The notes beneath the pieces were generated by a model that was not told the DNA's origin, did not search any database, and saw only the letters and a program-made list of their open reading frames with translations. 64,000 nucleotides of DNA from Argopecten irradians (taxonomy: Eukaryota; Mollusca; Bivalvia; Pectinida; Pectinidae), in assembly GCF_041381155.1 (NCBI RefSeq), contig NC_091143.1, positions 32,551,331-32,615,330 on the forward strand, in the 5' to 3' direction. Made by a program: the position numbers and the translations under genes. Below are positions 38,101-49,023 of the stretch, in pieces. Numbering within the stretch: the stretch's first letter is position 1; each line of letters begins with the position of its first letter.

Positions 38101-40401
38101 TCAGTTAACAAAACAGGTTTGTGAGATTAATTTTGCATTCAATACAATTATCTAACCTGGCCACATGCCAATAGAGTTAATTAAGCTTCTTAGGAGTAGA
38201 TGTGATATTTCTATGTAATTTAGGACTGTATAGAACATATGTATGTACAATTGTATATATATACATGTATTCATCATTTTGATTGCACAGTAATATAATT
38301 TGACAATCATATAATATTATATCTGATTCATTAAAATTTTGTCGGAGACATGTTAATGACAATTATATAATGATTACATTTTCTAAATTATTTCTAATGA
38401 ATGAATGAATCAAATCTGTGTAATAGGAACTGAATGAGCACTTTTTTGAAAACGGATATATATATTTCAGTTGTAACATTGAGCGACATGGTGAAATGCT
38501 GTTAAACTGTTTAATACATGTATGCAGATATGTAAATAACATGTTTGTAATAATTGATGTCTCATTAAAGGTTCCTTTAGCTAGATCTGAGGTACATCTT
38601 ACAGAACTATTGGAAGGCATGTGTGAAAAATTTAAAGATTATTCAGAAACTAAAAACAGTGCCGGAAAAACTAGCGTGGTTAGGACTGCCTCAAGGAATG
38701 GGAAACCTATATCACTGAAAAATATATCTATAAGCAGTGAGAAACAGAAACTCATCCGGTTTGCCGTAAGTGAATTGTTTTCATTTTAAAATTAATATTC
38801 TTAAAGATTCTCCACCGCTGACAGAGCATTATAACAATACCCATCATTTGAACAATAACTGATGTTTAATTGTGTATATATATATGTGTGTAATTAACAC
38901 AAAAATGTATATGAAATAATTTATTTTGCTTTTGGTGCATGCACAATCAGTACTAAATTCTATATATTGCATAGTGCCATGGATTTTTGTGGGACACAAT
39001 TAAATATTTTTCATATTTTTAACTTCAACTAAGATAAGCAGCTCAAACTTTTTAATGGCAGTAATATGGTGTGAAGAATGTAACTTTAATTTGTAACTGA
39101 AGAAAAAGATTAATTTGACTGCTCCTGTTTTTGATAGAGATAAAATACCATTTGTTGGCAATGGAGTATTTTTAACAAAAATTTATTTCTGGATATTTTT
39201 CTTTTTCTTTAAATAAGGAGACAGTGCAGAGTCATTACCCCTGAAAGACCACCATAAATATATAACTTCTCTGCCTTCTCTTTTTTCTGTTTTTCTGTTC
39301 AAAATAGTGTAATAAGATATATGTTTGTCTTATTTTGTCTTAAAAATTTCTAGTCTTATAGTTATCAAAATATAGTATACTTAAATGTAAATTGTCCAGA
39401 AGTTTTGAAATGTAAATTTAGCAAAAGACGTTTAGCATTTAAAAGTAAACCTTATTTATTGTTTTTTTTTTTTATAAACAAATATTTTGATTATTTGTTT
39501 ATTTTTTTTATCTTTGGTTTACAGTGCGATACGATTCTAGAAGACCATGAAGATAAGATGATGGCTGCCTTTAAACAGTATACTGAACAGACTGAAACAG
39601 AAGAGAAAATATGTAGGGAGTTAGCAGGTGAGGAAAATCTTAACAAATTTGGGAGTTAAACTCATTTAGTAAAAATATTTTAAGTTTCTGTAGAATGGCA
39701 TGGAAGACTTATCATCAAATAATACAATATTCACAAAAACGTCTTCTGAAGAATCGCAAGGTTTTCAGAAATGTCTTGAACACACCATGTTTACAAGAGC
39801 ACATTATGTTTACAAGATGAAAGTTCATTACTAAGTAAACAATAAAATTTAGTGGTCTCAGCAATTAGCGAAGTGTATTGTATTAATATTGCATACAGAA
39901 GTCACCAATATTGTCTTGTCTCATCCTTTCATATCGCATTGTGTCCTGTTTCATTCCGATGTGTCCTGTTATCATTTCTCATTAAGTTGGAGGTATTTTT
40001 TAAAAGACGTTATAGCAATTTTCAAAATCCTGAAGGAAATTATCATCAGAACCTTTTACTCATCTATAATATATGTCTTGGTGTTACTAACTGTTGGTGA
40101 ACGATTCAGGTCCCTTTGTTTCATGATTACACTAAAATTGAACCAAAAATATGTGTTATGTTTTATAGAACTGTGTTCAGAGGGAGATCTTCAGATTGCT
40201 ATGCCTTCATCTGAAATGACTGCAGAAGAAATAGCTGCCATGGAGAATGAGAGTGACAGTGATGAGAGTGATGGTGAGGAGAGTGAGGACGAGAACGGTG
40301 ATACAAGTCCTCTGGAGGTGCCTGACGATGAGGAGGAATATGTATCAATGACAAATCAACAAGGAGATACTGAACAGAAATCAGAAAAGGAGGAGTTATG
40401 A
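35121..40401 (+). CDS. CNPY2: Canopy-family ER protein (CNPY2-like), saposin-type cysteine fold
   Basis: Canopy proteins are soluble ER-resident folding helpers and modulators of receptor maturation. The exons are 35121-35208, 38001-38116, 38571-38765, 39525-39627 and 40169-40401, totalling 735 nt or 244 residues; all junctions are GT-AG and phases agree. The start has a good context (GAAAATGG) and opens a signal peptide (residues 1-20, WTFFIPLMIMLTEA). Family motifs follow: YCAVCRALVDEV, IGQVDPKKLVQVGSFRI, VPLARSEVHLTELLEGMC, FACDTILEDHED, EEKICRELAELC. These supply the six conserved cysteines. The tail (about 185-244) is highly acidic, rich in E/S/D, and ends in KEEL, a KDEL-like retrieval signal. 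Human CNPY2 is about 182 residues, so the acidic extension is the main difference. The split between CNPY1 and CNPY2 is not decided here; CNPY2 is the nearer match by length and motifs. Confidence 0.93.
37924..37949. repeat. (TA)n microsatellite
   Basis: Uninterrupted TA dinucleotides in canopy intron 1, just upstream of the exon 2 acceptor. Confidence 0.95.
38801..39175. mobile_element. MITE family M1, diverged copy in canopy intron 3
   Basis: Begins TTAAAGATTCTCCACCGCTG and ends with a decayed inverse (TTGGCAATGGAGTATTTTTAA). It is homologous throughout to the elements at 41356 and 41717. No coding capacity. Confidence 0.85.
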
Positions 40402-40572
40402 TAAACGGGTCTACATTTAGTGATTCTGAGTGTGCTGTTTGAGTGCTACCTTCCCTTAGATTCTCATACCCATATGTCTCCTCTCATATTTATCAGATTA
40501 TTTCTTTCATATTGGTTGGTTAGCATTTTCTCATTGACTCAGTTTTCATGCCACCTATAATGTTTTCTTTTT

Positions 40573-41193
40573 AGGTCATCCTAACCATTAAAGTCATTGT
40601 GTTTCGTCTGTCATCATGCACCGTCCGTAAAAGAACCAAAAAGTTCCCAGGGTATTTGTATTAGCCATGTAGCGCATGCCAGGATTAAGGGCTACCAATT
40701 TTGTTCAAAAGAATTGTAGTGATCTTCATTCAAGGTCACACAGTTCAAAAATGCTAGTCTTTTCAATAACTTAGAGGTCAAGAGACTTAATATTGGGCCT
40801 GTGACATGTTTGGATGAAGGGATATCAAGTTTGTTTAAAGGAATGACCTTGACCATCTTTCAAAGTCACATGATCAAAAAGGTTGAAATCTTGAACAACT
40901 TATTTACTTTAAATAATTCAAAGGGAAAGAGACCTGATATTATGCCTGTAACATGCTTGGATGAAAGGCTTCTAAGTTGATGAAATAAATGACCTTGACC
41001 ATCATTCAAGATCTTAGTTGTCAAACATAGCAGAGAATTTGGAATATGCAATGCTTTAATTGTAAGGTGAAGGAAAGATGAACATTTTGAATCTATTTGA
41101 TTCTTTTGTATTTGTCCAAAGTTATGTAATATTTGATTATAGTGTGTTGTGACAATAGTCAGATGACCATTAACGCCCCATGGGACTTTTGTT
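40573..41193 (+). repeat. Dispersed repeat family R, uninterrupted copy
   Basis: Same family as 21999-22396 plus 25383-25756. It begins AGGTCATCCTAACCATTAAAG-like and contains GAATGACCTTGACC sub-repeats. It ends near CCCCATGGGACTTTTGTTA. It lies just 3' of the canopy gene. Confidence 0.75.
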
Positions 41194-41355
41194 ATTGTTC
41201 AGTGCTTTATCCTCATGAAACAAAGTTTCTTTATACTTTCTCAAAAATCATAGATATCCCAATATACCAAATATGTACTGTGTTTTTTTCTCTTCTTCAA
41301 ACTGCTATAATTAAAGGTTTCAGAAAAAAATGTTTACAATATGATCTGTTTTTCT

Positions 41356-41720
41356 TTAAAGATGCTCCACCGCTGACAGAGCATAAATGATATTCATCAT
41401 TTGAACAATAATTGGCGTTTATTCTTGTATATATATGCCTAATTAGCACAAATAAAATAATATAAAATAACTTATTTTGCCTTTGGTGCATGCGCAATCA
41501 GTACTTCCTTCCATATAGGATATAGTGCCACAGAATGTTTTCGGGATGCAATTCATTATTTTTCATATTTTTAACTTGAAGTAAAATAAGAAGCTCAAAC
41601 TTTTCAATGGTGGTAATGGTGTAAAGTAAGTATCTTTTGTGACTGAAGAAAAATACTAAATCGACTCTTCCTGTTTTTGATAGTGAAAAATTCCATTTGT
41701 CAGCGGTGGAGCATCTTTAA
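41356..41720. mobile_element. MITE family M1, copy 2
   Basis: Left end TTAAAGATGCTCCACCGCTG; right end CAGCGGTGGAGCATCTTTAA, a near-perfect inverse. 365 bp, TTAA at both ends, no coding capacity. Confidence 0.92.
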
Positions 41721-42082
41721 AGATGCTCTACCGCTGACAGGGAATAAACGATACTCATCAATTCAACAATAATTGGAGTTCAATTGTGTATATATATATG
41801 TTTAATTAACGCAAAAAGTAATATGTAATATTTTATTCTACTTTTGGTGCATGCACAATCAATACTTCATTCCATATAGGAAGTAGTGCCAGTGAATTTT
41901 TTCGGGATGCAATTTATTATTTTCAATATTTTTACCTTGAAGTAAAATTAGAAGTTCAAACTTTTCAATGGTGGTAATGGTGTAAAGTAAGGAACTTTTG
42001 TAGCTGAAGAAAAATACTTATTCAGCTGCTCCTGCTTTTGATAGCGAAAAAGTACCATTTGTCAGCGGCGGAGCATCTTTAA
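41717..42082. mobile_element. MITE family M1, copy 3, sharing a TTAA with copy 2
   Basis: Left end TTAAAGATGCTCTACCGCTG; right end CAGCGGCGGAGCATCTTTAA. 366 bp, direct orientation relative to copy 2, with a single TTAA serving both elements. Confidence 0.92.
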
Positions 42083-44462
42083 TATATTTATATTTTGCTG
42101 TAATTGACAATCTTTGTTTGATAAATATTAGTAAATAAGTTTTTCTAATACTTTTCTACTTTGAAGATTTGCAGAATAATTATTTTTAAGATAATAAAGA
42201 AATTCCTTGTTCAGAGGAAAACAATTTAGTAATGTAAATTATATAATGAACTAAATAAACTAAAGTTAAACCATATTGAAAGAAGTCCAGAAATAATTTT
42301 ATGTTTGACTGTTTTTTCCACGAGTCAGTATTAATAAGCCATTGTGAGTTTGATTATCAGGGGATTTTAAAGGAGGCAGGACACTGATATGTAACAAATT
42401 GGGCAGGTATTGCGTAAAATACTGAAAGGGTGATATTTGATTATAATGAAGAAAACTTGACGCATTCGATTTTAACGTTTTTGCCATGTTTATACAGCTC
42501 TTGAGAATAGCTAACGTTTTTGCCATGTTTATACAGCTCTTGAGAATAGCTGCCTAGGCACAGCGAAAATGTGTAAGTTTTCTTTATTCTATATACTTTT
42601 TCCCGTCTGTGAGGAGCATTCTAAATTTATTATGTAAATACATCAACATAAATATTGTGATAAGAGTAAATGTGAAAGCATGTTTGGAGAGAATGTCTGT
42701 TTGTGGTATTAGTGTAAGTTTAATAAAAAAAAAATGTTACAAATGATGATTATTACCCTGAAGTTAAAAATGTGTGAAGAATTCTATGAGATACTACACT
42801 ATTCAAACTATAACAAAATCTAACCTTTTATTTTTGTATTACATGCATGTATGATTGAAACACTTTATGGGCATTTTTTCATAGATTATTTTGTCATACT
42901 TTATTTATAATAGTTTTTCATAGCTCAGTTCTTATCAGATTGATAGGTTATCTACAATAATTGTTATATACTATACTATACTCCTGATAAAATCTACATT
43001 AGAAAGTTAGACTCATTAGATTGACTCTTTGTATTGTCCGTTTCTTTACTTAATTTGACTAAGAAAAACTACATTTGTTTGCATTAATTTTATACTTGAC
43101 GTTGTTTAGATCGAAGAAAGAGCTTTAAAGCAACTGAACCCTTTTCGATTTACATGGAGAATGGATGTTGCTGTGGTGTGAAATCTTCTGTAATTGTTAA
43201 AATCAAGTCATATAAAATCAAAATCAGAGTTATTTTACTATAATCATAGGTAGACCTATTGTAAATTACAAAAAAGGTCTTGAAATAGTAAACATTTTAT
43301 CATGATAATTTGGAGTTCTACTTACATTGTCATACTTTTATACGTATGCTTTCAAAATGTAAAATCAATTTTTTTGTGAACATGTTACATGCATATGTAT
43401 ATGAACGTCTATTCGACAGCGAGGTTGTTTCTGTATACCTTTATAATTATGTCATACTAGCACATGTAATAGAGAATTCGTAGATTGTTACACAAGTTAA
43501 AATTATCAACAACTTGGGAAAAAAATCGGTAAATAAGTACATGTATGTCTTATAAATCAGTATGTTACATTAGACTTGATTTATTAGTTGCTCATAAAAA
43601 TAAAACGTCTATGGTATCTTAATTTCCTGTGTAATAGTCTTTTAACTTAGTTTTAGCATTTTCCCACTAATTCTAATATTATCACACAGATCAATATAAT
43701 CTAAGTAAACGCATACTATACATGTACTGAAAAAGAGAAAATTACATTTATCTGTTCCATTATCTCGGGATTTGGCCACAACAGTAATTACTAGATATGC
43801 CTTAGCCATTTCTCAATTTTTCGGTGATCAAGTTTTTGCGACAATACGTACCACAATTCCTTTTAACCTATCATGCAAATATGGCATACATGTATATGGA
43901 GGCGTTCTAATGATACCGATGTTCATATTCAATGTGATAATGTCATGTGCACATATAGTGGGAATACTGTTTGAATGAAAAATTAGAGTTTATTAATAAG
44001 TGCATTCCCAAAAATCTGCATTTTTTGCCCAAAATACACCAGTTAAACATTTTTGTCTTAAAACTAGTCTTCGTTTTATGTTTAGTGTTCCTCAAAGCAT
44101 ATAATAGGAGTATTTGTGATGATTATAATGCCTTTCTGTATGGCAAATTTGTATGATGTAATTTACAACCGCCAGTTGCATGACAAGTTCAAAGAGGACT
44201 TGATTTGATGTGAATGCTTTTGTAAAGTCGAATCTGGTCAAACCAGCGCTCCTAGTACACGCTATACATGTAGACACTACTGTAGTTAAAATTGCCATGG
44301 TATTTTGGTGTCAGAAACCCCGTAGACTTACTAGACTGAAATGTACATATTTTGGCGTATTTTGCAAAAATTTATAATGATAATAATAAACTGTATTTAC
44401 TGAAGATGAGTATGCTTAATTAGCCAACGGCTAATCTACCACACGGTCCGATCCTCTAAAAC
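42083..44462. other. No gene seen
   Basis: Strongly AT-rich, without recognisable genes. A 37-bp direct duplication containing AACGTTTTTGCCATGTTTAT lies at about 42471-42549. Confidence 0.5.
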
Positions 44463-44807
44463 TTAAAGTGAATAGTCGGGCAAAGAAAACCAGTCTAAAT
44501 GCGTTCATTGGCCTTCCAAAAGTTCTCACATATTAATACGACGGTCAAGTTCTGCTTAGTTTCCCAGTTCTGACCATTAAAGTAAAGAAAAGTTGAAAGC
44601 ATTGAAAGCGAGGCTGCGTGGAAATGTAACCACGGACATAGTGAGCCGGGAGGACGTTTTAGAATTTCCATACTTTAAATTAATTTCTACGTACGAAGAC
44701 AGATTTTGACGAGAGATTTTATTTTTCCATTTCATAAGAAATTATACTGGATACATTCACACCATTTTTACCGACTTTAGCCATCCTTGCCCGACTGTTC
44801 ACTTTAA
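44463..44807. mobile_element. MITE family M2, copy 1
   Basis: Left end TTAAAGTGAATAGTCGGGC; right end GCCCGACTGTTCACTTTAA. 345 bp, TTAA termini, no coding capacity. A second copy lies at 55941-56401 in a PCSK1 intron. Confidence 0.9.
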
Positions 44808-44974
44808 CAAGCAACAGAACAATCTTCGAGTCAACAGTAGTACAATACGCCTAATGTTAGTCCCGATACATATACATATGTCTTTCATACTTACGGGTGT
44901 AATACTGGCTGGTCTAGGGCAATACACTCATGCCGCCTGGGGCTGTATTGCATGGCTACCCATGCAATAAAGCC

Positions 44975-45369
44975 TTGTGACGTCACAGCGTCAACAAAAT
45001 TTCTATTTCCTCGGTAAAATTTTAACATTTTTTTTCACAAACTTGATTAGGTTTACTATAAAAGATGCAAACAACGGAATATTAGTTGAAAATATCACGC
45101 TATTTTTCATGTATAAAAACTGACCTCTAGCCGTGGATTTCTTCGAATTTGTTTCAAAATGACGGGGTATTATAGTTGTAAAATTGCAATAAAACGTCGA
45201 GTTATGAAAGAAAAATACTCTTTCATAAGTGGATATGAAGGATAACGATATTCTACCCTCGGGATCACAAAATGTTGCAAAATCATCGGCAAGCCTCGGT
45301 TTTACTACATTTTGTGACCCTCGGGTAGAATATCCCTATCCTTCATATCCACATATGAAAAAGTCTTAT
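44975..45369. repeat. Dispersed repeat with terminal hairpin, copy 2
   Basis: Homologous to 14764-15152, including the palindromic end at 45219-45363 (ATTCTACCCTCGGGATCACA against GACCCTCGGGTAGAATATCC). Confidence 0.85.
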
Positions 45370-47099
45370 ATTATCAACTTCTCAAGTACACATTAGAAGT
45401 GATATATAGATACATATCAAACATCACTCAAACGGGTATAAAACCTTAATTTCAATATATTTGCGAATACATGAATTTTGAGATACGATGTATTTAAATT
45501 GTGCGTAATTATACATTTAATACAATTATTCGCGAACAAATTTGAATTTACGTTAAAGCTCTCGCAAAAGTTTGTAATCGGCGAAAAAAAGTGGTTTAGA
45601 CTAGATTTGAAAGAAAAGTCTTCCGATGAAAGATCTATACTGTACATTTCATTTTGTGTGAAGATCATTGATGTACTAGTCTGGGGCTACGCAGAAGCTG
45701 TTATAAGCACAGTTGTAGTTCGTTCCATTATCAACACATGATATTTCATTGCTTCAATAATTTTAAATCCATGTGCCGAACCCGTACATTAGAAGAAAAC
45801 ACGTTTCTATATATGTCCTTGTAGGAACCGGTTTGTATTAGTATATTGTTTATTGGGGCTCGGTAGTCGTTCGCCTGTTATATAAGGCGTCGATACAAAT
45901 GAAGCTGAGATTAAAATCAAACATTATCATCTCGGCGGCTTTTATACGGTAGTGTTACACTAGATATCCCATTTAAATAATGGATAAAAAGGAACATTGT
46001 CAAGTATTGTGAGATTTTCTTTTAACCAGCGTACATATGTGACAACACTAATCAAATAATGTTATCAAGAATCAACACCTGTATTCTCTTCTGGAGAGGT
46101 TTAATCGATTAGCATGCACTTTTAATTATAGAAATGCATGTGAAATTTTAGCTATGATTGATCGGCTATTCCCACGGTGATTAACTCTTTGTAACACGAC
46201 ATAAGGAAATGCTTCAAAGAATCAAACAGACATTATCAACGGAAAATAAATTTTATTTCTCTTTAGATTCCTAATTTCCAATTAAGTAAGCGAAACTTAT
46301 TCAGCAGACTTTTGACTTTGTCCAAACGAGCTCCATAGCTCTGGTGAAGTGGTTGGTATGGCCCAAGGAAGGACGAAGATGGCAGATGGGGCCGAATATA
46401 GGGCTTTGGTACTGACGCTTTAGTCTGAACCAGTGGTTTCTGTCGAAATGAAAATAAAAAAAAAAGACTATGAAAAATGAAATATCAAACACTCACACTT
46501 ACATCGAGAAAACGAAAGACAAAAAACCCAACAACAACAACGAAAAAACAAAGACAATGTCAGATGATTAGGTACTTTGATTTCATGATGAGTTTTGATA
46601 TTTGCAATTTCTTTTCGATATTTGGTTGAATCACAAAGTTCATCCACACTTTTCGCATTCGGTTGGTCTTTCTAGAGCTTCAGGTCTTCATAACATCATT
46701 GCTTTCCCCAGCATCTATTAGTAGGTCAACATGATAAAATAAAATCCTTGCTGTATGTAGTCTTTAATCTGTATATATCTTTATAATTGTAAAGGCAATG
46801 TGTATCAATGATATATGTATGGTGTTATTACTATCAACATTTCACGCCGAAACATAATTTGTCAATTCGACAGAACTTTGTTATCCAATGTGGTAATGTG
46901 TGTAAAGAATAATTTCCTGTTTTTGATAGTGAAAAAACATCTTGCATTTTTAACCACACGAGGAGGAAGGCTACATCTGTCTATTATATACTACACAAAA
47001 TTTGGTAAGGATAGATTTTACTGTGTAGGATATAAAAATCATTTTATTGTACAATATTCATTAGAAATACTTAAATGATATCTTTAAGATGTCTGAACG
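45370..47099. other. No gene seen
   Basis: AT-rich. Open frames at 45417-45741 occur on both strands over the same bases and have no domain. Further PCSK1 C-terminal exons could lie here or beyond, but I cannot identify any. Confidence 0.4.
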
Positions 47100-48450
47100 C
47101 AGGTTCCAACAGAAAAAATATGAATTTTACACGAGTGTTCGATACATTACTTGTGAAATGGAGCTACCCCTCAAATGACAAAAACTCAACAAGAGGAGCG
47201 AAAATGAAATACGCATTAAACACAGTTTTCTCGTGTAATTTTCATTTCAGTATCTTGTGTGACGTCCCTTAGGTTCAATAACACTGTGACATCGCCGACA
47301 CATGCTAGCAATTAAGTTCCGTTTCCGGTTTTGCTGGATGGATGCCTATTTCTCTTGCAGGGCCGTTCCATGTTTTTGCAATGACCTTGGCTGATAAACG
47401 CGGGAAGAAATGGATTCCTGTAGCATGTCCCACACGTGCTCTATCGGATTTAGATCCGGGGAACGAGCATACCAGTCCATGCATTCGATAATTTCCATTT
47501 GAAACTCGTTGTCAGAGGTTACGTAATGCTAAGTCACTACGAAATGACTTTATAAACGCCACTGGAACTCGAATATCCATGTAATTTGTGCATAAAAGAC
47601 ATCCTCTGACCGGTCTGACGGCCTGTATACCTGAGGAGATTTTCCTTGATCGGTAGGCATGCTCAGGCTAGGCTTCCATGAGCCCGCGATCATGCAAGAT
47701 GGACTATCGGAGACCGAACTCTTGTTCTGGTCACAGACGAGTCTAAATTCTGTCTCGACTTCACAGACAGGCGTGCTAAGGTGTGGAGACTACCAAATTA
47801 CCACTTTCACACAGCCAACGTCTGCGAACACGACCGACATGGCGGCGGGTCTGTGATGGTCTGGGGCGGTATAAGTGTTCAAAGTAAAACAAACCTCCAT
47901 GTCTTCCCGAACGGGAATTTGACGACCCAGAGGTACTGCGATGAAGTCCTCGGTGTTTGCATTAGACCGCATACTGATGCTATTGGTCCGGAATTCATTC
48001 TATTGGATGATAACGCTCACCCACATAGAGCTCGAGTCTCTGATGCCTATCTTCAGAAGGAACTATCGAACGAATGGACTGGCCTGCTCAACCCCCGAAT
48101 CTAAATCCGATAGAGCACATGTGGGATATGCTACAGGAATCTAATTCTTCTCACCTTAACCAGCCAAAGTCACCGCAAGAACTTGGAACGGCTCTGCGAG
48201 AGGAATGGGCATCCATCCAGCAAAACCAGAAAAGGGACTTAAATGCGAGCAGGTGTCGGCGATGTCGCAGTGTTATTGAAGCTAAGGGACGTCACACAAG
48301 ATATTGAAATAAAAATTACACGAGAAAATTGTTTTTAACACGAATTTCGTTTTCGCTTCAATTGTAGTGTTTTTGTCATTTTGAAGGATAGCCTTGCAAG
48401 TAATGCATCGGACACTTTTGAAATTTTCTTAGTTTTTCTGTTGGAACCTG
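47100..48450 (+). mobile_element. Broken Tc1/mariner transposon with long inverted arms
   Basis: Inverted termini: CAGGTTCCAACAGAAAAA at the left and TTTTTCTGTTGGAACCTG at the right. Plus-strand transposase remnants run from about 47520 to 48307. They include an N-terminal NDFINATGTRISM segment, GGGSVMVWGGISVQSK near 47840-47885, FILLDDNAHPHRARVSDAYL near 47998-48057 and QPPNLNPIEHMWDML at 48086-48130. Several frameshifts and stops break the frame. Unusually, the left arm (about 47100-47512) is an inverted copy of the right arm, including the transposase C-terminus (GRHTRY then stop at 47247 on the minus strand). The element is therefore a head-to-head chimera. Confidence 0.9.
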
Positions 48451-49023
48451 TGTGAAGTCATTAAAACGTCATTAAATTATATTTATGAATATTGTACAAT
48501 AAAATAAATTTGATATACTTTAAAATAAAAGTGATCCTTAGCAAAATTTGAGTTTGAAATCACGATAGTAATGTAGTCAAAAAATAATATTTATAAACCA
48601 ACAGTAAAAATATTTATAGACCAACTGTAAATAATATTTATCCCGGCTTTTGTGGACATTCGTCATAATAAAAATGGTGAATATTATTGACTCACCTGCA
48701 ATATATTATATTTCAACTTATTTGTATTTTTAGGCATTAAAATCATTTCATGGGAATCTATTTTCGCGATTAAGAGTTGTTTTTGTTAAACCGTATGGTT
48801 ATTTTCACGGGTTAATATTTCGGCGATTTGATCTAAAACAATATTGTCAAATTATGGTTTTCCTAGCAATGTCCCGCGAAATCGTGAAAACATTACCCCC
48901 GCGGAAATAACCACATACACATTGTTGTATATTTTCTAGAAAAAAAATCGTAAAAATTCATTTTGAGATTTCTAGAAAAAAAATCGTAAAAATTCATTTT
49001 GAGATTTCTGTGGCAGCACTTAC
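48451..49023. other. No exon seen; short duplication
   Basis: Probably PCSK1 intron, because the exon at 49024 ends in a strong donor (GTAAGTGCTG). About 36 bp (AGAAAAAAAATCGTAAAAAT and flanks) is duplicated in tandem at about 48938-49009. Confidence 0.5.

Noticed and set aside
45417-45741. Overlapping 83- and 87-codon frames on opposite strands
   Set aside because: Neither has a recognisable domain or conserved motif; both are probably chance frames in AT-rich DNA.
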